Source of the DNA: Bifidobacterium breve
GTDB lineage: Bacteria; Actinomycetota; Actinomycetes; Nanopelagicales; Nanopelagicaceae
Direction of reading: 5' to 3'
Assembly: GCA_945866155.1 (NCBI GenBank)
Contig: CAMBGL010000026.1
Location: 1 to 12,169, forward strand
DNA: 12,169 nucleotides
A program made the translations under genes and the position numbers. Positions 5,555 through 11,297 of this stretch are shown here, piece after piece (position 1 is the stretch's first letter; every line of letters starts with the position of its first letter). The notes under the pieces are model-generated. The model was given only the letters and a program-made list of their open reading frames with translations, made no database searches and was not told the origin of the DNA.

Positions 5555-6055
5555 TTATCTATGTTTTGGACCTGTATAGCGAGCATAAGAACTAACAATT
5601 TCAGCCTCTGCTGCAGCGCGGTTTACCCAATCGCCACCGTGTACTTCTTTACCGGGTTCGAGTGTTTTATAGACTTCAAAGAAGTGTTGGATTTCAGAGA
5701 GTTCATACTCGGCAACATCTTCTAAGTCTTGAATACGGTTTTTGCGAATATCTCCGGCTGCAACACAGAGAAGTTTGTCATCGCCGCCTTTTTCATCAAC
5801 CATGTGAAACATTCCAACTGCGCGACATGAAACAACGCAGCCAGGAAAAGTTGGCTCATCCAACATAACGAGTGCGTCGAGTGGATCTCCATCGAGGCTG
5901 AGTGTGTTTTTTACAAAGCCGTAATCGTGGGGAAAGCGAGTTGATGTGAAGAGCATGCGATCAAGGCGAATCTCGCCAGTTTCGTGATGAATTTCGTATT
6001 TATTGCGTGAGCCAGCAGGGATTTCGATAACAACATCGAATATCTTGGAGTTCAC
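5555..6055 (-). CDS. ppa: Inorganic pyrophosphatase, family I
   Basis: A protein of 166 residues, the size of bacterial family I soluble pyrophosphatases. It opens with FDVVIEIPAGSRNKYEI and contains the metal-binding signature DGDPLDALV (about 55-63), with three acidic residues that hold catalytic Mg2+. HDYGFVKNTL (43-52) and the later GDIRKNRIQDL (about 101-111) also match the family. The enzyme hydrolyses pyrophosphate to two phosphates in the cytoplasm, pulling forward nucleic-acid, tRNA-charging and other PPi-releasing reactions. The start is GTG at 6053-6055, with GCAGG about 5 nt upstream. A near-perfect palindrome (6056-6069, GAAAGC-CT-GCTTTC) covers this ribosome binding site. It lies 27 bp after tRNA-His and 31 bp before amt, so it probably shares transcripts with both. 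Confidence 0.95.
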   Translation of the reverse strand: MNSKIFDVVIEIPAGSRNKYEIHHETGEIRLDRMLFTSTRFPHDYGFVKNTLSLDGDPLDALVMLDEPTFPGCVVSCRAVGMFHMVDEKGGDDKLLCVAAGDIRKNRIQDLEDVAEYELSEIQHFFEVYKTLEPGKEVHGGDWVNRAAAEAEIVSSYARYTGPKHR

Positions 6056-6082
6056 GAAAGCCTGCTTTCAACTAAGAAATAT

Positions 6083-6159
6083 TGGGGTGAACGACGGGGC
6101 TCGAACCCGCGACATCCCGGACCACAACCGGGTGCTCTACCAGCTGAGCTACGTCCACC
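6083..6159 (-). tRNA. tRNA-His (anticodon GTG)
   Basis: On the minus strand the acceptor GTGGACG (6152-6158) pairs with CGTTCAC (6087-6093), including a G-T pair. The anticodon arm is CCCGG/CCGGG with loop TTGTGGT, giving GUG. The T-loop is TTCGAGC. The base before position 1 is G (6159) and position 73 is C (6086), the G-1:C73 pair that identifies tRNA-His. CCA is encoded (6083-6085), unlike in the two other tRNAs of the window. It sits 22 bp after orn. Orn beside tRNA-His is, as I recall, a conserved actinobacterial arrangement. Confidence 0.95.
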
Positions 6160-6181
6160 ATGAGTGGCAAAGTCTACCTTG

Positions 6182-6760
6182 CTACTTCGCGTCCTCGGAG
6201 CCTTGTGCGCTCGCATCAATAAAGATTGCCGAGCGGTAATAGGCCAATTCTGCAATTGAATCTTGAATATCGCCAAGGGCACGGTGGTTACCAGTCTTGG
6301 CAGGGGCGTTGAAATAAGCCTTGGGATTCCAGCGACGTGCTAATTCTTTTATGGATGAAACATCGATGGTTCGGTAATGCAGATAGGCGCTAAGAAGTGG
6401 CATATCGCGATCGATAAATGCGCGATCTACTCCAACGGAATTTCCTGCAAGGGGAGACTTTCCGGCAATCGTTGAAGCACTTTCCAAGTAGGCAATTATT
6501 TTCGCTTCAGCGGCTGCCAAAGTTATGCCCTTTGGAATTTCGGTGATGAGGCCAGAATTGGTATGCATCTCGCGAACAAAGTCGTTCATACCTTCTAGTT
6601 GGCTATCAGTTGCATGGATAACAACATCGACGCCTTCGCCAATGAGGTTGAGCTCTGAATCTGTCACGAGAACGGCAATTTCCACCAAGAGATCATTTTG
6701 TAGGGATAGACCGGTCATCTCACAGTCGATCCAGATGAGGTTGGGTTGCTCGTTTGCCAT
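6182..6760 (-). CDS. orn: Oligoribonuclease (DEDDh 3'-5' exoribonuclease)
   Basis: A protein of 192 residues, close to the usual 180-200. The DEDDh active site is complete: Asp12 and Glu14 in IWIDCEMTGL, Asp112 in GNSVGVDRAFIDRDMP, and His159 and Asp164 in NHRALGDIQDSI. Orn degrades the very short RNAs left by other RNases, especially dinucleotides such as pGpG from cyclic-di-GMP turnover, to mononucleotides in the cytoplasm. The ATG at 6758-6760 is supported by AAGG 7-8 nt upstream. The gene is divergent from pstC across a 124-bp spacer that contains a palindrome and a PHO box. Its likely -10 (TATTTT, about 6795-6800 on the minus strand) would place the transcript start inside or just before the palindrome. 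Downstream come tRNA-His and ppa. Confidence 0.95.
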   Translation of the reverse strand: MANEQPNLIWIDCEMTGLSLQNDLLVEIAVLVTDSELNLIGEGVDVVIHATDSQLEGMNDFVREMHTNSGLITEIPKGITLAAAEAKIIAYLESASTIAGKSPLAGNSVGVDRAFIDRDMPLLSAYLHYRTIDVSSIKELARRWNPKAYFNAPAKTGNHRALGDIQDSIAELAYYRSAIFIDASAQGSEDAK

Positions 6761-6772
6761 GTGGATACCTTA

Positions 6773-6793
6773 GGCGCTCGCGCTCGGAGCGCC
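6773..6793. repeat. Perfect 7-bp inverted repeat in the orn leader / orn-pstC spacer
   Basis: GGCGCTC (6773-6779) and GAGCGCC (6787-6793) are exact reverse complements around a 7-nt loop, GCGCTCG, which is itself GC-rich. On the plus strand it is followed by AAAAATA and on the minus strand by TAAGGTAT, so it lacks a terminator T-run in both directions. On the minus strand it lies between the TATTTTT -10 candidate and the orn ribosome binding site, so the orn mRNA would begin with this stem. Options are a 5' mRNA-stabilising stem-loop or an operator. Confidence 0.55.
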
Positions 6794-6800
6794 AAAAATA

Positions 6801-6840
6801 GTGCCCCGTTATTTCACCTCTCGTTCACCTTCTCGTAACC
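6801..6840 (+). promoter_or_regulatory. PHO box (11-bp direct repeats, PhoP/RegX3-type) for the pst operon
   Basis: Four 7-bp units recur every 11 bp: GTGCCCC (6801), TTTCACC (6812), GTTCACC (6823) and CGTAACC (6834). Unit 3 is the core of the actinobacterial PHO box, GTTCACC, unit 2 differs by one base, and units 1 and 4 are degenerate. In Streptomyces, PhoP binds arrays of such 11-bp repeats upstream of pst under phosphate starvation. The array ends 11 bp before the pstC -10 candidate, where an activator replacing the -35 would sit. The regulator gene is not in the window. Confidence 0.7.
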
Positions 6841-6851
6841 AAGCATCTGCC

Positions 6852-6857
6852 TATTTT
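6852..6857 (+). promoter_or_regulatory. -10 element of the pstC promoter
   Basis: TATTTT fits TAnnnT. It follows the PHO box by 11 bp and there is no TTGACA-like -35, as expected of an activator-dependent promoter. The expected transcript start is near 6864, giving a leader of about 20 nt with AGGA at 6873-6876 ahead of the ATG at 6885. Confidence 0.5.
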
Positions 6858-6884
6858 CTCTCAGTTACGAGCAGGATTCGGGGC

Positions 6885-7874
6885 ATGACGACGTCTGCTC
6901 CTGTGCGCGTAGTACCAGCACCACGAGAGCTAACAACCCAACCTCGCTTTTCTGACAAAGTCTTTCGCACAGTTGTAACAATTGGGGGACTCTCCTCTCT
7001 TCTGATTTTAGGTTTGATCGCAATTTTTCTTGCGTACCGCGGCTATGAAGTATTGCGTCAAGAAGGTTTCAAATTTCTAACATCATCAGATTGGAGTATT
7101 TCAGTCGATGATGCTGGAAATGTTGTAGATAGTACCTTCGGACTAGCGGCGATGCTTGTCGGAACAATTCTTTGTTCCATCGTTGCCGTTGCGATAGCAC
7201 TTCCTATCTCAGTTTTCTCAGCACTTTTTCTAAACTTTTATGCACCAGGTTGGTTGAAAAAGATTCTGATTGCAGTCATAGACATGATGGCAGCATTTCC
7301 ATCAATCCTCTTTGGTATTTGGGGATTTCTCGTTCTTATGCCAAGTGTTGAATATTGGGCAAAACTTCTCAATAACTATTTTGGATTCTTACCATTCCTT
7401 AAATTAGAACCATACGTGGTAACGCGTTCACCATTTGTGGCGGGCGTAGTACTTGCAATCATGATTATTCCAATTGTTACCTCAGTTGCTCGTGAAATAT
7501 TTTCCCAAGCACCACTTGATCGAATTCAAGCGGCGTACGCACTCGGTGCAACACGTTGGGCAATGATTAAAGCTGTTGTGATTCCACACGGTAAGAGCGG
7601 AGTCATTGGTGGCGCAATGCTTGGCCTTGGTCGTGCGATGGGCGAAACTGTTGCTGTCTATTCAGTTCTCAATATTGTTTTCCAGGTAAATTGGCAAGTA
7701 TTACTTGGTGCTGGTGGAAACGTTGCTTCTCTCATTATTTTGAAATTTGGTGAGGCAAGCCCTTATGAAATCAAGGCGTTAATGGCTGCCGGTCTTGTTC
7801 TCTTCCTGCTCACTCTGGTTGTCAATGCAATTGCAGATTTGATTGTAAGAGGAACAGGAAAGTCTGGTCGATGA
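6885..7874 (+). CDS. pstC: Phosphate ABC transporter permease PstC
   Basis: One of the two membrane subunits of the high-affinity phosphate importer PstSCAB. With the ATG at 6885 it has 329 residues and six likely helices: a first near 30-50, then four or more in the core and a last near 305-325. A periplasm-side loop (about 60-85) follows the first helix. The cytoplasmic coupling loop is REIFSQAPLDRIQAAYALGA (203-222) continuing to VVIP (231-234), the EAA motif that docks onto PstB. GRAMGETVAVY (249-259) is typical of PstC. An upstream in-frame GTG at 6801 would add 28 residues but would run through the PHO box and the -10, so the ATG with AGGA 8 nt upstream is preferred. Its stop overlaps the pstA start (ATGA). 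Confidence 0.94.
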   Translation: MTTSAPVRVVPAPRELTTQPRFSDKVFRTVVTIGGLSSLLILGLIAIFLAYRGYEVLRQEGFKFLTSSDWSISVDDAGNVVDSTFGLAAMLVGTILCSIVAVAIALPISVFSALFLNFYAPGWLKKILIAVIDMMAAFPSILFGIWGFLVLMPSVEYWAKLLNNYFGFLPFLKLEPYVVTRSPFVAGVVLAIMIIPIVTSVAREIFSQAPLDRIQAAYALGATRWAMIKAVVIPHGKSGVIGGAMLGLGRAMGETVAVYSVLNIVFQVNWQVLLGAGGNVASLIILKFGEASPYEIKALMAAGLVLFLLTLVVNAIADLIVRGTGKSGR

Positions 7875-8920
7875 CAACCATAAGCACGCCAACTCCTACA
7901 CGCCCATGGCTTCCTTCTACAAAAGATAAGCTTCGCGACCTATTCTTTTTTCTTCTATCGATTGTTGCCACTTACGTGATAGTTGCAATTACGCCAATGA
8001 AGGGCAAATTGGCTTACTTCATACTTTTCTTTCTCCTCTACATGTCACTTACTGCAGGCCTGCAATATTTCGCGCGAGGAAGCGCAGCAGCTAAAGATGC
8101 ATTTGTAAGTTCACTTGTTGCAGTTGGCGCCGTGCTTACTGTAATGCCTATCGCAAGTATTATTGGAACAGTTGTCTCCAAAGGTTACAAAGGATTACAT
8201 CTTGGTATTTTGACAACCGATATGTCACTCGCTGCCCCTACAGATCCAATTGCAAATGGTGGTCTTCTCCATGCAATAACGGGAACCCTCACACTTGTTG
8301 TCTTGGCCTTGATCATGAGTGTTCCTATTGGGATCCTTACTGCTCTTTACCTGACAGAAATTCAAGGTTCGCTGAGTCGACCTATTCAATTCTTGGTCCA
8401 AGCAATGAGTGGAGTTCCATCTATTGTTGCGGGGCTTTTTATTCTCTCTGCTGTTCTTTATCCCATCACTAAAGGTTATTCAGGATTAATGGGAGCTCTT
8501 GCCCTCACTATTTTGATGATTCCAACTGTTGCCAGAACATCACAAGAAGTATTGAAGTTGATTCCAGATGATTTACGCGAAGCAGGTGTTGCACTCGGTG
8601 GTACACAATGGCGCACTGTTGCCATGATTGTTTTGCCGGCTGCTCGCAGCGGTCTAATAACTGCGGTAATTCTAGGAATTGCACGCATTGCTGGAGAAAC
8701 CGCGCCGCTCCTCTTACTCACTGGCGGTGGCGATACAGTAAATCCAAATGCATTCAACGGATCAATTGGTTCTTTGCCTTATTACATTTGGAAATCTTTC
8801 AATGCTGGCTCACCTGAGGCAATTACACGTGCATGGGCTGGCCTACTTGTACTCATGATAATTGTCCTGGTTCTATTTACTTTGGCACGATTGCTTGGAA
8901 CTCGAAAGGTTGCACGATGA
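7871..8920 (+). CDS. pstA: Phosphate ABC transporter permease PstA (long actinobacterial form)
   Basis: The partner permease of PstC, 349 residues. The coupling loop is visible at 224-256: SQEVLKLIPDDLREAGVALG continuing to the IVLP turn, followed by GIARIAGETAPLLLLTGG (269-286), the PstA counterpart of the PstC GRAMGET motif. Many bacterial PstA proteins are about 290 residues. Here two additional hydrophobic segments (about 23-41 and 47-64) precede the usual first helix (about 80-103, ending VVSKG). I recall long PstA forms of this kind in other actinobacteria, so this is probably lineage-typical. The ATG at 7871 overlaps the pstC stop and the TGA at 8918-8920 overlaps the pstB start, so the three genes are almost certainly one translationally coupled operon. 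Confidence 0.94.
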   Translation: MTTISTPTPTRPWLPSTKDKLRDLFFFLLSIVATYVIVAITPMKGKLAYFILFFLLYMSLTAGLQYFARGSAAAKDAFVSSLVAVGAVLTVMPIASIIGTVVSKGYKGLHLGILTTDMSLAAPTDPIANGGLLHAITGTLTLVVLALIMSVPIGILTALYLTEIQGSLSRPIQFLVQAMSGVPSIVAGLFILSAVLYPITKGYSGLMGALALTILMIPTVARTSQEVLKLIPDDLREAGVALGGTQWRTVAMIVLPAARSGLITAVILGIARIAGETAPLLLLTGGGDTVNPNAFNGSIGSLPYYIWKSFNAGSPEAITRAWAGLLVLMIIVLVLFTLARLLGTRKVAR

Positions 8921-9792
8921 ACGAATCACATGAGAGCGAGAATAAAAAAATGGAAACAACAACGCCATCATCGTTAGCCGATGTAGCAAATGCAAAGGTC
9001 CAAAAGGCACCGGGTACTCGCGCAATGGGTACCGGCCTGGAAACTCGCGGCATTCATGCCTGGTTTGGAAAGAACCATGTTCTTTCGGATGTAAACCTTG
9101 ATTTTGCTGCTGGCACTGTCACAGCGCTTATCGGACCATCCGGTTGCGGAAAATCAACTTTTATTCGAACCATCAACCGTATGCATGAATTTATTCCAGG
9201 CGCTGCAATGGCTGGTGAGGTCCTGCTAGATGGCAAAGATGTTTATGCACCTGGCACAGATGTAACAAAGATTCGTCTGCAAATCGGAATGGTTTTCCAG
9301 AAGCCAAATCCATTTCCTTCAATGACAATTGGCGAAAATGTGCTCTCTGGTTTGAAGTTATCTCAACAAAAAGTTTCTAATAAAGATGAGTTACTCGAGG
9401 AGTGTCTAGTGCGTGCTGGTTTGTGGAATGAAGTAAAAGATCGCCTTGGTGCACATGGTGGCTCGCTCTCTGGTGGTCAGCAACAACGCCTTTGCATTGC
9501 TCGAGCCCTTGCCGTTCGGCCACAAGTTCTCTTGATGGATGAGCCATGTTCAGCACTTGACCCAGGCTCAACTCTTCGTATCGAAGAGACTATTCGTGAG
9601 CTATCCGACACCATGACAATTATTATTGTGACTCACAATATGCAACAAGCGGCACGCGTATCTGATTACACGGGCTTCTTTTTATCTGAGGGTGGTCCTG
9701 GTCAAATGATTGAGGCGGCACCTACAAGTGAAATCTTTAGTCGTCCGCGCGATACGAGAACTGAGAATTACGTCACTGGCCGCTTTGGCTAA
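8917..9792 (+). CDS. pstB: Phosphate ABC transporter ATPase PstB
   Basis: The cytoplasmic ATPase that powers phosphate import. In 291 residues the ABC motifs are complete: Walker A GPSGCGKST (73-81), Q-loop in GMVFQKPNPFP (about 124-134), signature LSGGQQQR (184-191), Walker B VLLMDEP (204-210), D-loop SALDPGS (212-218) and the switch His240. The start at 8917 is chosen because its ATG overlaps the pstA stop. It yields a polar, probably disordered extension of about 40 residues that most PstB proteins lack. A second in-frame ATG at 8950 (residue 12) is possible but would still leave a long extension. A longer in-frame reading from 8833 lies inside pstA and is not credible. PstB proteins often also take part in phosphate signalling with PhoU; no phoU is in this window. 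Confidence 0.95.
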   Translation: MNESHESENKKMETTTPSSLADVANAKVQKAPGTRAMGTGLETRGIHAWFGKNHVLSDVNLDFAAGTVTALIGPSGCGKSTFIRTINRMHEFIPGAAMAGEVLLDGKDVYAPGTDVTKIRLQIGMVFQKPNPFPSMTIGENVLSGLKLSQQKVSNKDELLEECLVRAGLWNEVKDRLGAHGGSLSGGQQQRLCIARALAVRPQVLLMDEPCSALDPGSTLRIEETIRELSDTMTIIIVTHNMQQAARVSDYTGFFLSEGGPGQMIEAAPTSEIFSRPRDTRTENYVTGRFG

Positions 9793-9804
9793 GCGATACC
9801 AATT

Positions 9805-9833
9805 GTTCATATAACTGTTCACTTTCGTTTGCC
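9805..9833 (+). promoter_or_regulatory. Second PHO-box-like element, upstream of pstS
   Basis: GTTCATA at 9805-9811 and GTTCACT at 9817-9823 each match GTTCACC closely, followed by GTTTGCC at 9827-9833. The spacings are 12 and 10 bp rather than a strict 11, averaging one helical turn. It starts 12 bp after the pstB stop, so pstS probably has its own phosphate-controlled promoter. Candidate -10 elements downstream are GTTAAT (9849-9854) and TAGTTT (9865-9870); I cannot choose between them. Confidence 0.55.
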
Positions 9834-9838
9834 AAACA

Positions 9839-9919
9839 GGGGGTTCTGGTTAATCCCCCATCAATAGTTTTCTCTCAATGCTAGTCGAAAACTAGTTTCA
9901 CACCTATGAGGGGAAGTAC
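9839..9919 (+). promoter_or_regulatory. pstS leader: G/C-run hairpin, small stem-loop and ribosome binding site
   Basis: GGGGG (9839-9843) and CCCCC (9855-9859) can form a 5-bp stem with an 11-nt loop; the following T-run is interrupted, so it is at best a weak terminator after pstB and may instead overlap the pstS promoter. Closer to the gene, CTAGT (9881-9885) pairs with ACTAG (9891-9895) around a CGAAA loop, extendable by a G-T pair. AGGGGAAG at 9909-9916 is a strong Shine-Dalgarno ahead of the ATG at 9920. Confidence 0.4.
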
Positions 9920-11080
9920 ATGAAAATTTCAAAGATCGCGAAAATTGCAGCTATTGCAGTCGCGTTTGGTTTGGTAGCAACAACACCTGCATATGCAGGA
10001 TCTGCGATTTCAGGCGGCGGAGCATCTTTCCCAGCAGCACTCATTGAGGCATGCAAAGCTCCATTTGCTGCACAATCTTCTGCTGGCGATACATACAGCT
10101 ACGCATCATCTAGCTCAGGAACAGGTCAATCAAACTCCGATAAGTCAATCGGTGATTTCTGGATGTCAGATGGTCCTTACACAGCAACTACAAAGCGTGC
10201 ATCACTCATCCACGTTCCAGTAGTTGCAGCTCCAATTGCTGTGCTTTATAACTTCCCAACAACAAAGAAGGCTCTACAACTTTCAGCAGAAACAATCGCT
10301 GGAATCTTTGGTGGAACAATCACACGTTGGAATGATCCAGCAATCGTTGCTGATAATAACAAGGCAACCATAGTGACAATTTACAAGAAGGACCGCCAAG
10401 GTAATCCAGTCAAGGGTAAAGATGGAAAGCTTCAAGTCCTTCGTACACAGACAGTCAGCGGAAACTTCACATTGCCTGACCAGAAGATCTCAGTTATCTA
10501 TCGCTCAGATTCTTCAGGTACTACGGAGAACTTCACAACTTATCTAAACAAGAGCGCTGCTTCTATTTGGACAAAGGCGAAGAACAAGGTATTCAAGGAT
10601 GCTTTCCCTGGAAACATTAACTCAGCCGACAACCTCGGTCGTGTAGTTGGTGCAAACTCTTCAACAGGTGTCGCATTACTTGCAGGAAAGACTCCTTACT
10701 CAATCACTTATGCAGAAGTAAACTATGCAGTTGCTAATAAGCTAAAGATTGCAAATGTAATCAATCCTGCAGGAAATGTTGCTGTTCCAAATTCAATTGG
10801 TGTTAGCGCATTCCTAGCTTCTGCAACACAAGATGCAAATGGCTACCTCACATTTGACTATGCAACTAAAGAGCCAGGTGCATACCCACTAGGTATCGTT
10901 TCTTACATGTTGGCAGATACTGCTTATCCAGATAAGACAAAGGCAGCCGCTGTAAAGGCGATTGCAACTTATTTGTTGAGCCCTGCTTGCTCAAAGACTG
11001 TTGGAGAGAAACTTGGCTTCAGCGTTATTGATGGTGCTCTTCTCAAGAAGTCACAAGATCTAGTAGCAAAGATCGGTTAA
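9920..11080 (+). CDS. pstS: Phosphate-binding protein PstS, secreted, without lipobox
   Basis: The extracytoplasmic receptor that hands phosphate to PstCA, 386 residues. Residues 1-26 are a Sec signal peptide with probable cleavage after AYA. There is no lipobox cysteine, whereas PstS of monoderm actinobacteria is usually a lipoprotein. Phosphate-site motifs are present: GGGASFP (32-38), SSSGTGQ (64-70), MSD (82-84) and YRSDSSGTTENF (194-205), with Arg195, Ser196, Ser199 and Thr201 as likely ligands. Compared with my memory of the family, about 30 residues are added at roughly 150-183, a Lys/Gly-rich stretch (KKDRQGNPVKGKDGK) just before the RSD motif. Cys45 and Cys357 could form a disulfide. 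The gene follows pstB by 127 bp, with its own PHO-box-like element and leader, and ends at a strong terminator. Confidence 0.93.
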   Translation: MKISKIAKIAAIAVAFGLVATTPAYAGSAISGGGASFPAALIEACKAPFAAQSSAGDTYSYASSSSGTGQSNSDKSIGDFWMSDGPYTATTKRASLIHVPVVAAPIAVLYNFPTTKKALQLSAETIAGIFGGTITRWNDPAIVADNNKATIVTIYKKDRQGNPVKGKDGKLQVLRTQTVSGNFTLPDQKISVIYRSDSSGTTENFTTYLNKSAASIWTKAKNKVFKDAFPGNINSADNLGRVVGANSSTGVALLAGKTPYSITYAEVNYAVANKLKIANVINPAGNVAVPNSIGVSAFLASATQDANGYLTFDYATKEPGAYPLGIVSYMLADTAYPDKTKAAAVKAIATYLLSPACSKTVGEKLGFSVIDGALLKKSQDLVAKIG

Positions 11081-11108
11081 TTTCTACAAAAGTTCCACGA
11101 GGGAGAGG

Positions 11109-11138
11109 CGACCGGCTATATGCCGGTCGTTTTTCTTT
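11109..11138 (+). terminator. Intrinsic terminator of the pst cluster
   Basis: A perfect 8-bp GC-rich stem, CGACCGGC (11109-11116) with GCCGGTCG (11122-11129), closes a 5-nt loop TATAT and is followed at once by TTTTTCTTT (11130-11138). It lies about 30 nt after the pstS stop. This is the clearest terminator in the window and ends transcription before the opposing tRNA-Arg gene. Confidence 0.92.
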
Positions 11139-11167
11139 AACTATTAGATTTTCAAAGTAAATCGTTG

Positions 11168-11241
11168 CGCGCCTGGCAGGAATCGAACCTGCGACAACCC
11201 GCTTAGAAGGCGGGTGCTCTATCCGACTGAGCTACAGGCGC
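11168..11241 (-). tRNA. tRNA-Arg (anticodon TCT)
   Basis: Read on the minus strand, 74 nt fold as a cloverleaf. The acceptor GCGCCTG (11235-11241) pairs with CAGGCGC (11169-11175), with discriminator G at 11168. The D-arm contains GCTC...GAGC. The anticodon arm is CCCGC/GCGGG with loop CTTCTAA, giving UCU. The T-arm is GCAGG/CCTGC with loop TTCGATT. CCA is not encoded. It faces the pstS terminator and is divergent from ettA. Confidence 0.95.
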
Positions 11242-11297
11242 CTGTAGGGGTCGTGTGATGCTAAGTCTACCGACACTAACGAGTAAGGTTTCCTCTC

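Noticed and set aside
6182..6282. Minus-strand open frame 6052-6282 running through tRNA-His
   Set aside because: It overlaps the tRNA, the end of orn and the ppa start, and its residues are those of a translated tRNA.
6773..6793. Palindrome followed by AAAAATA read as an intrinsic terminator
   Set aside because: The A-run follows the stem on the plus strand, and the matching T-run is upstream of the stem on the minus strand. Neither direction gives stem then T-run, and no gene ends here.
6801..6884. N-terminal extension of pstC from the GTG at 6801
   Set aside because: The extra 28 residues are encoded by the PHO box and promoter, and the ATG at 6885 has AGGA at a good distance.
8833..8916. 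N-terminal extension of pstB upstream of 8917
   Set aside because: It lies entirely inside the well-supported 3' end of pstA in another frame; the ATGA overlap at 8917 is a natural start.
9839..9859. G5/C5 hairpin as a firm terminator after pstB
   Set aside because: The stem is only 5 bp with an 11-nt loop and the following T-run is interrupted; it may overlap the pstS promoter, so it is listed only as part of the leader.
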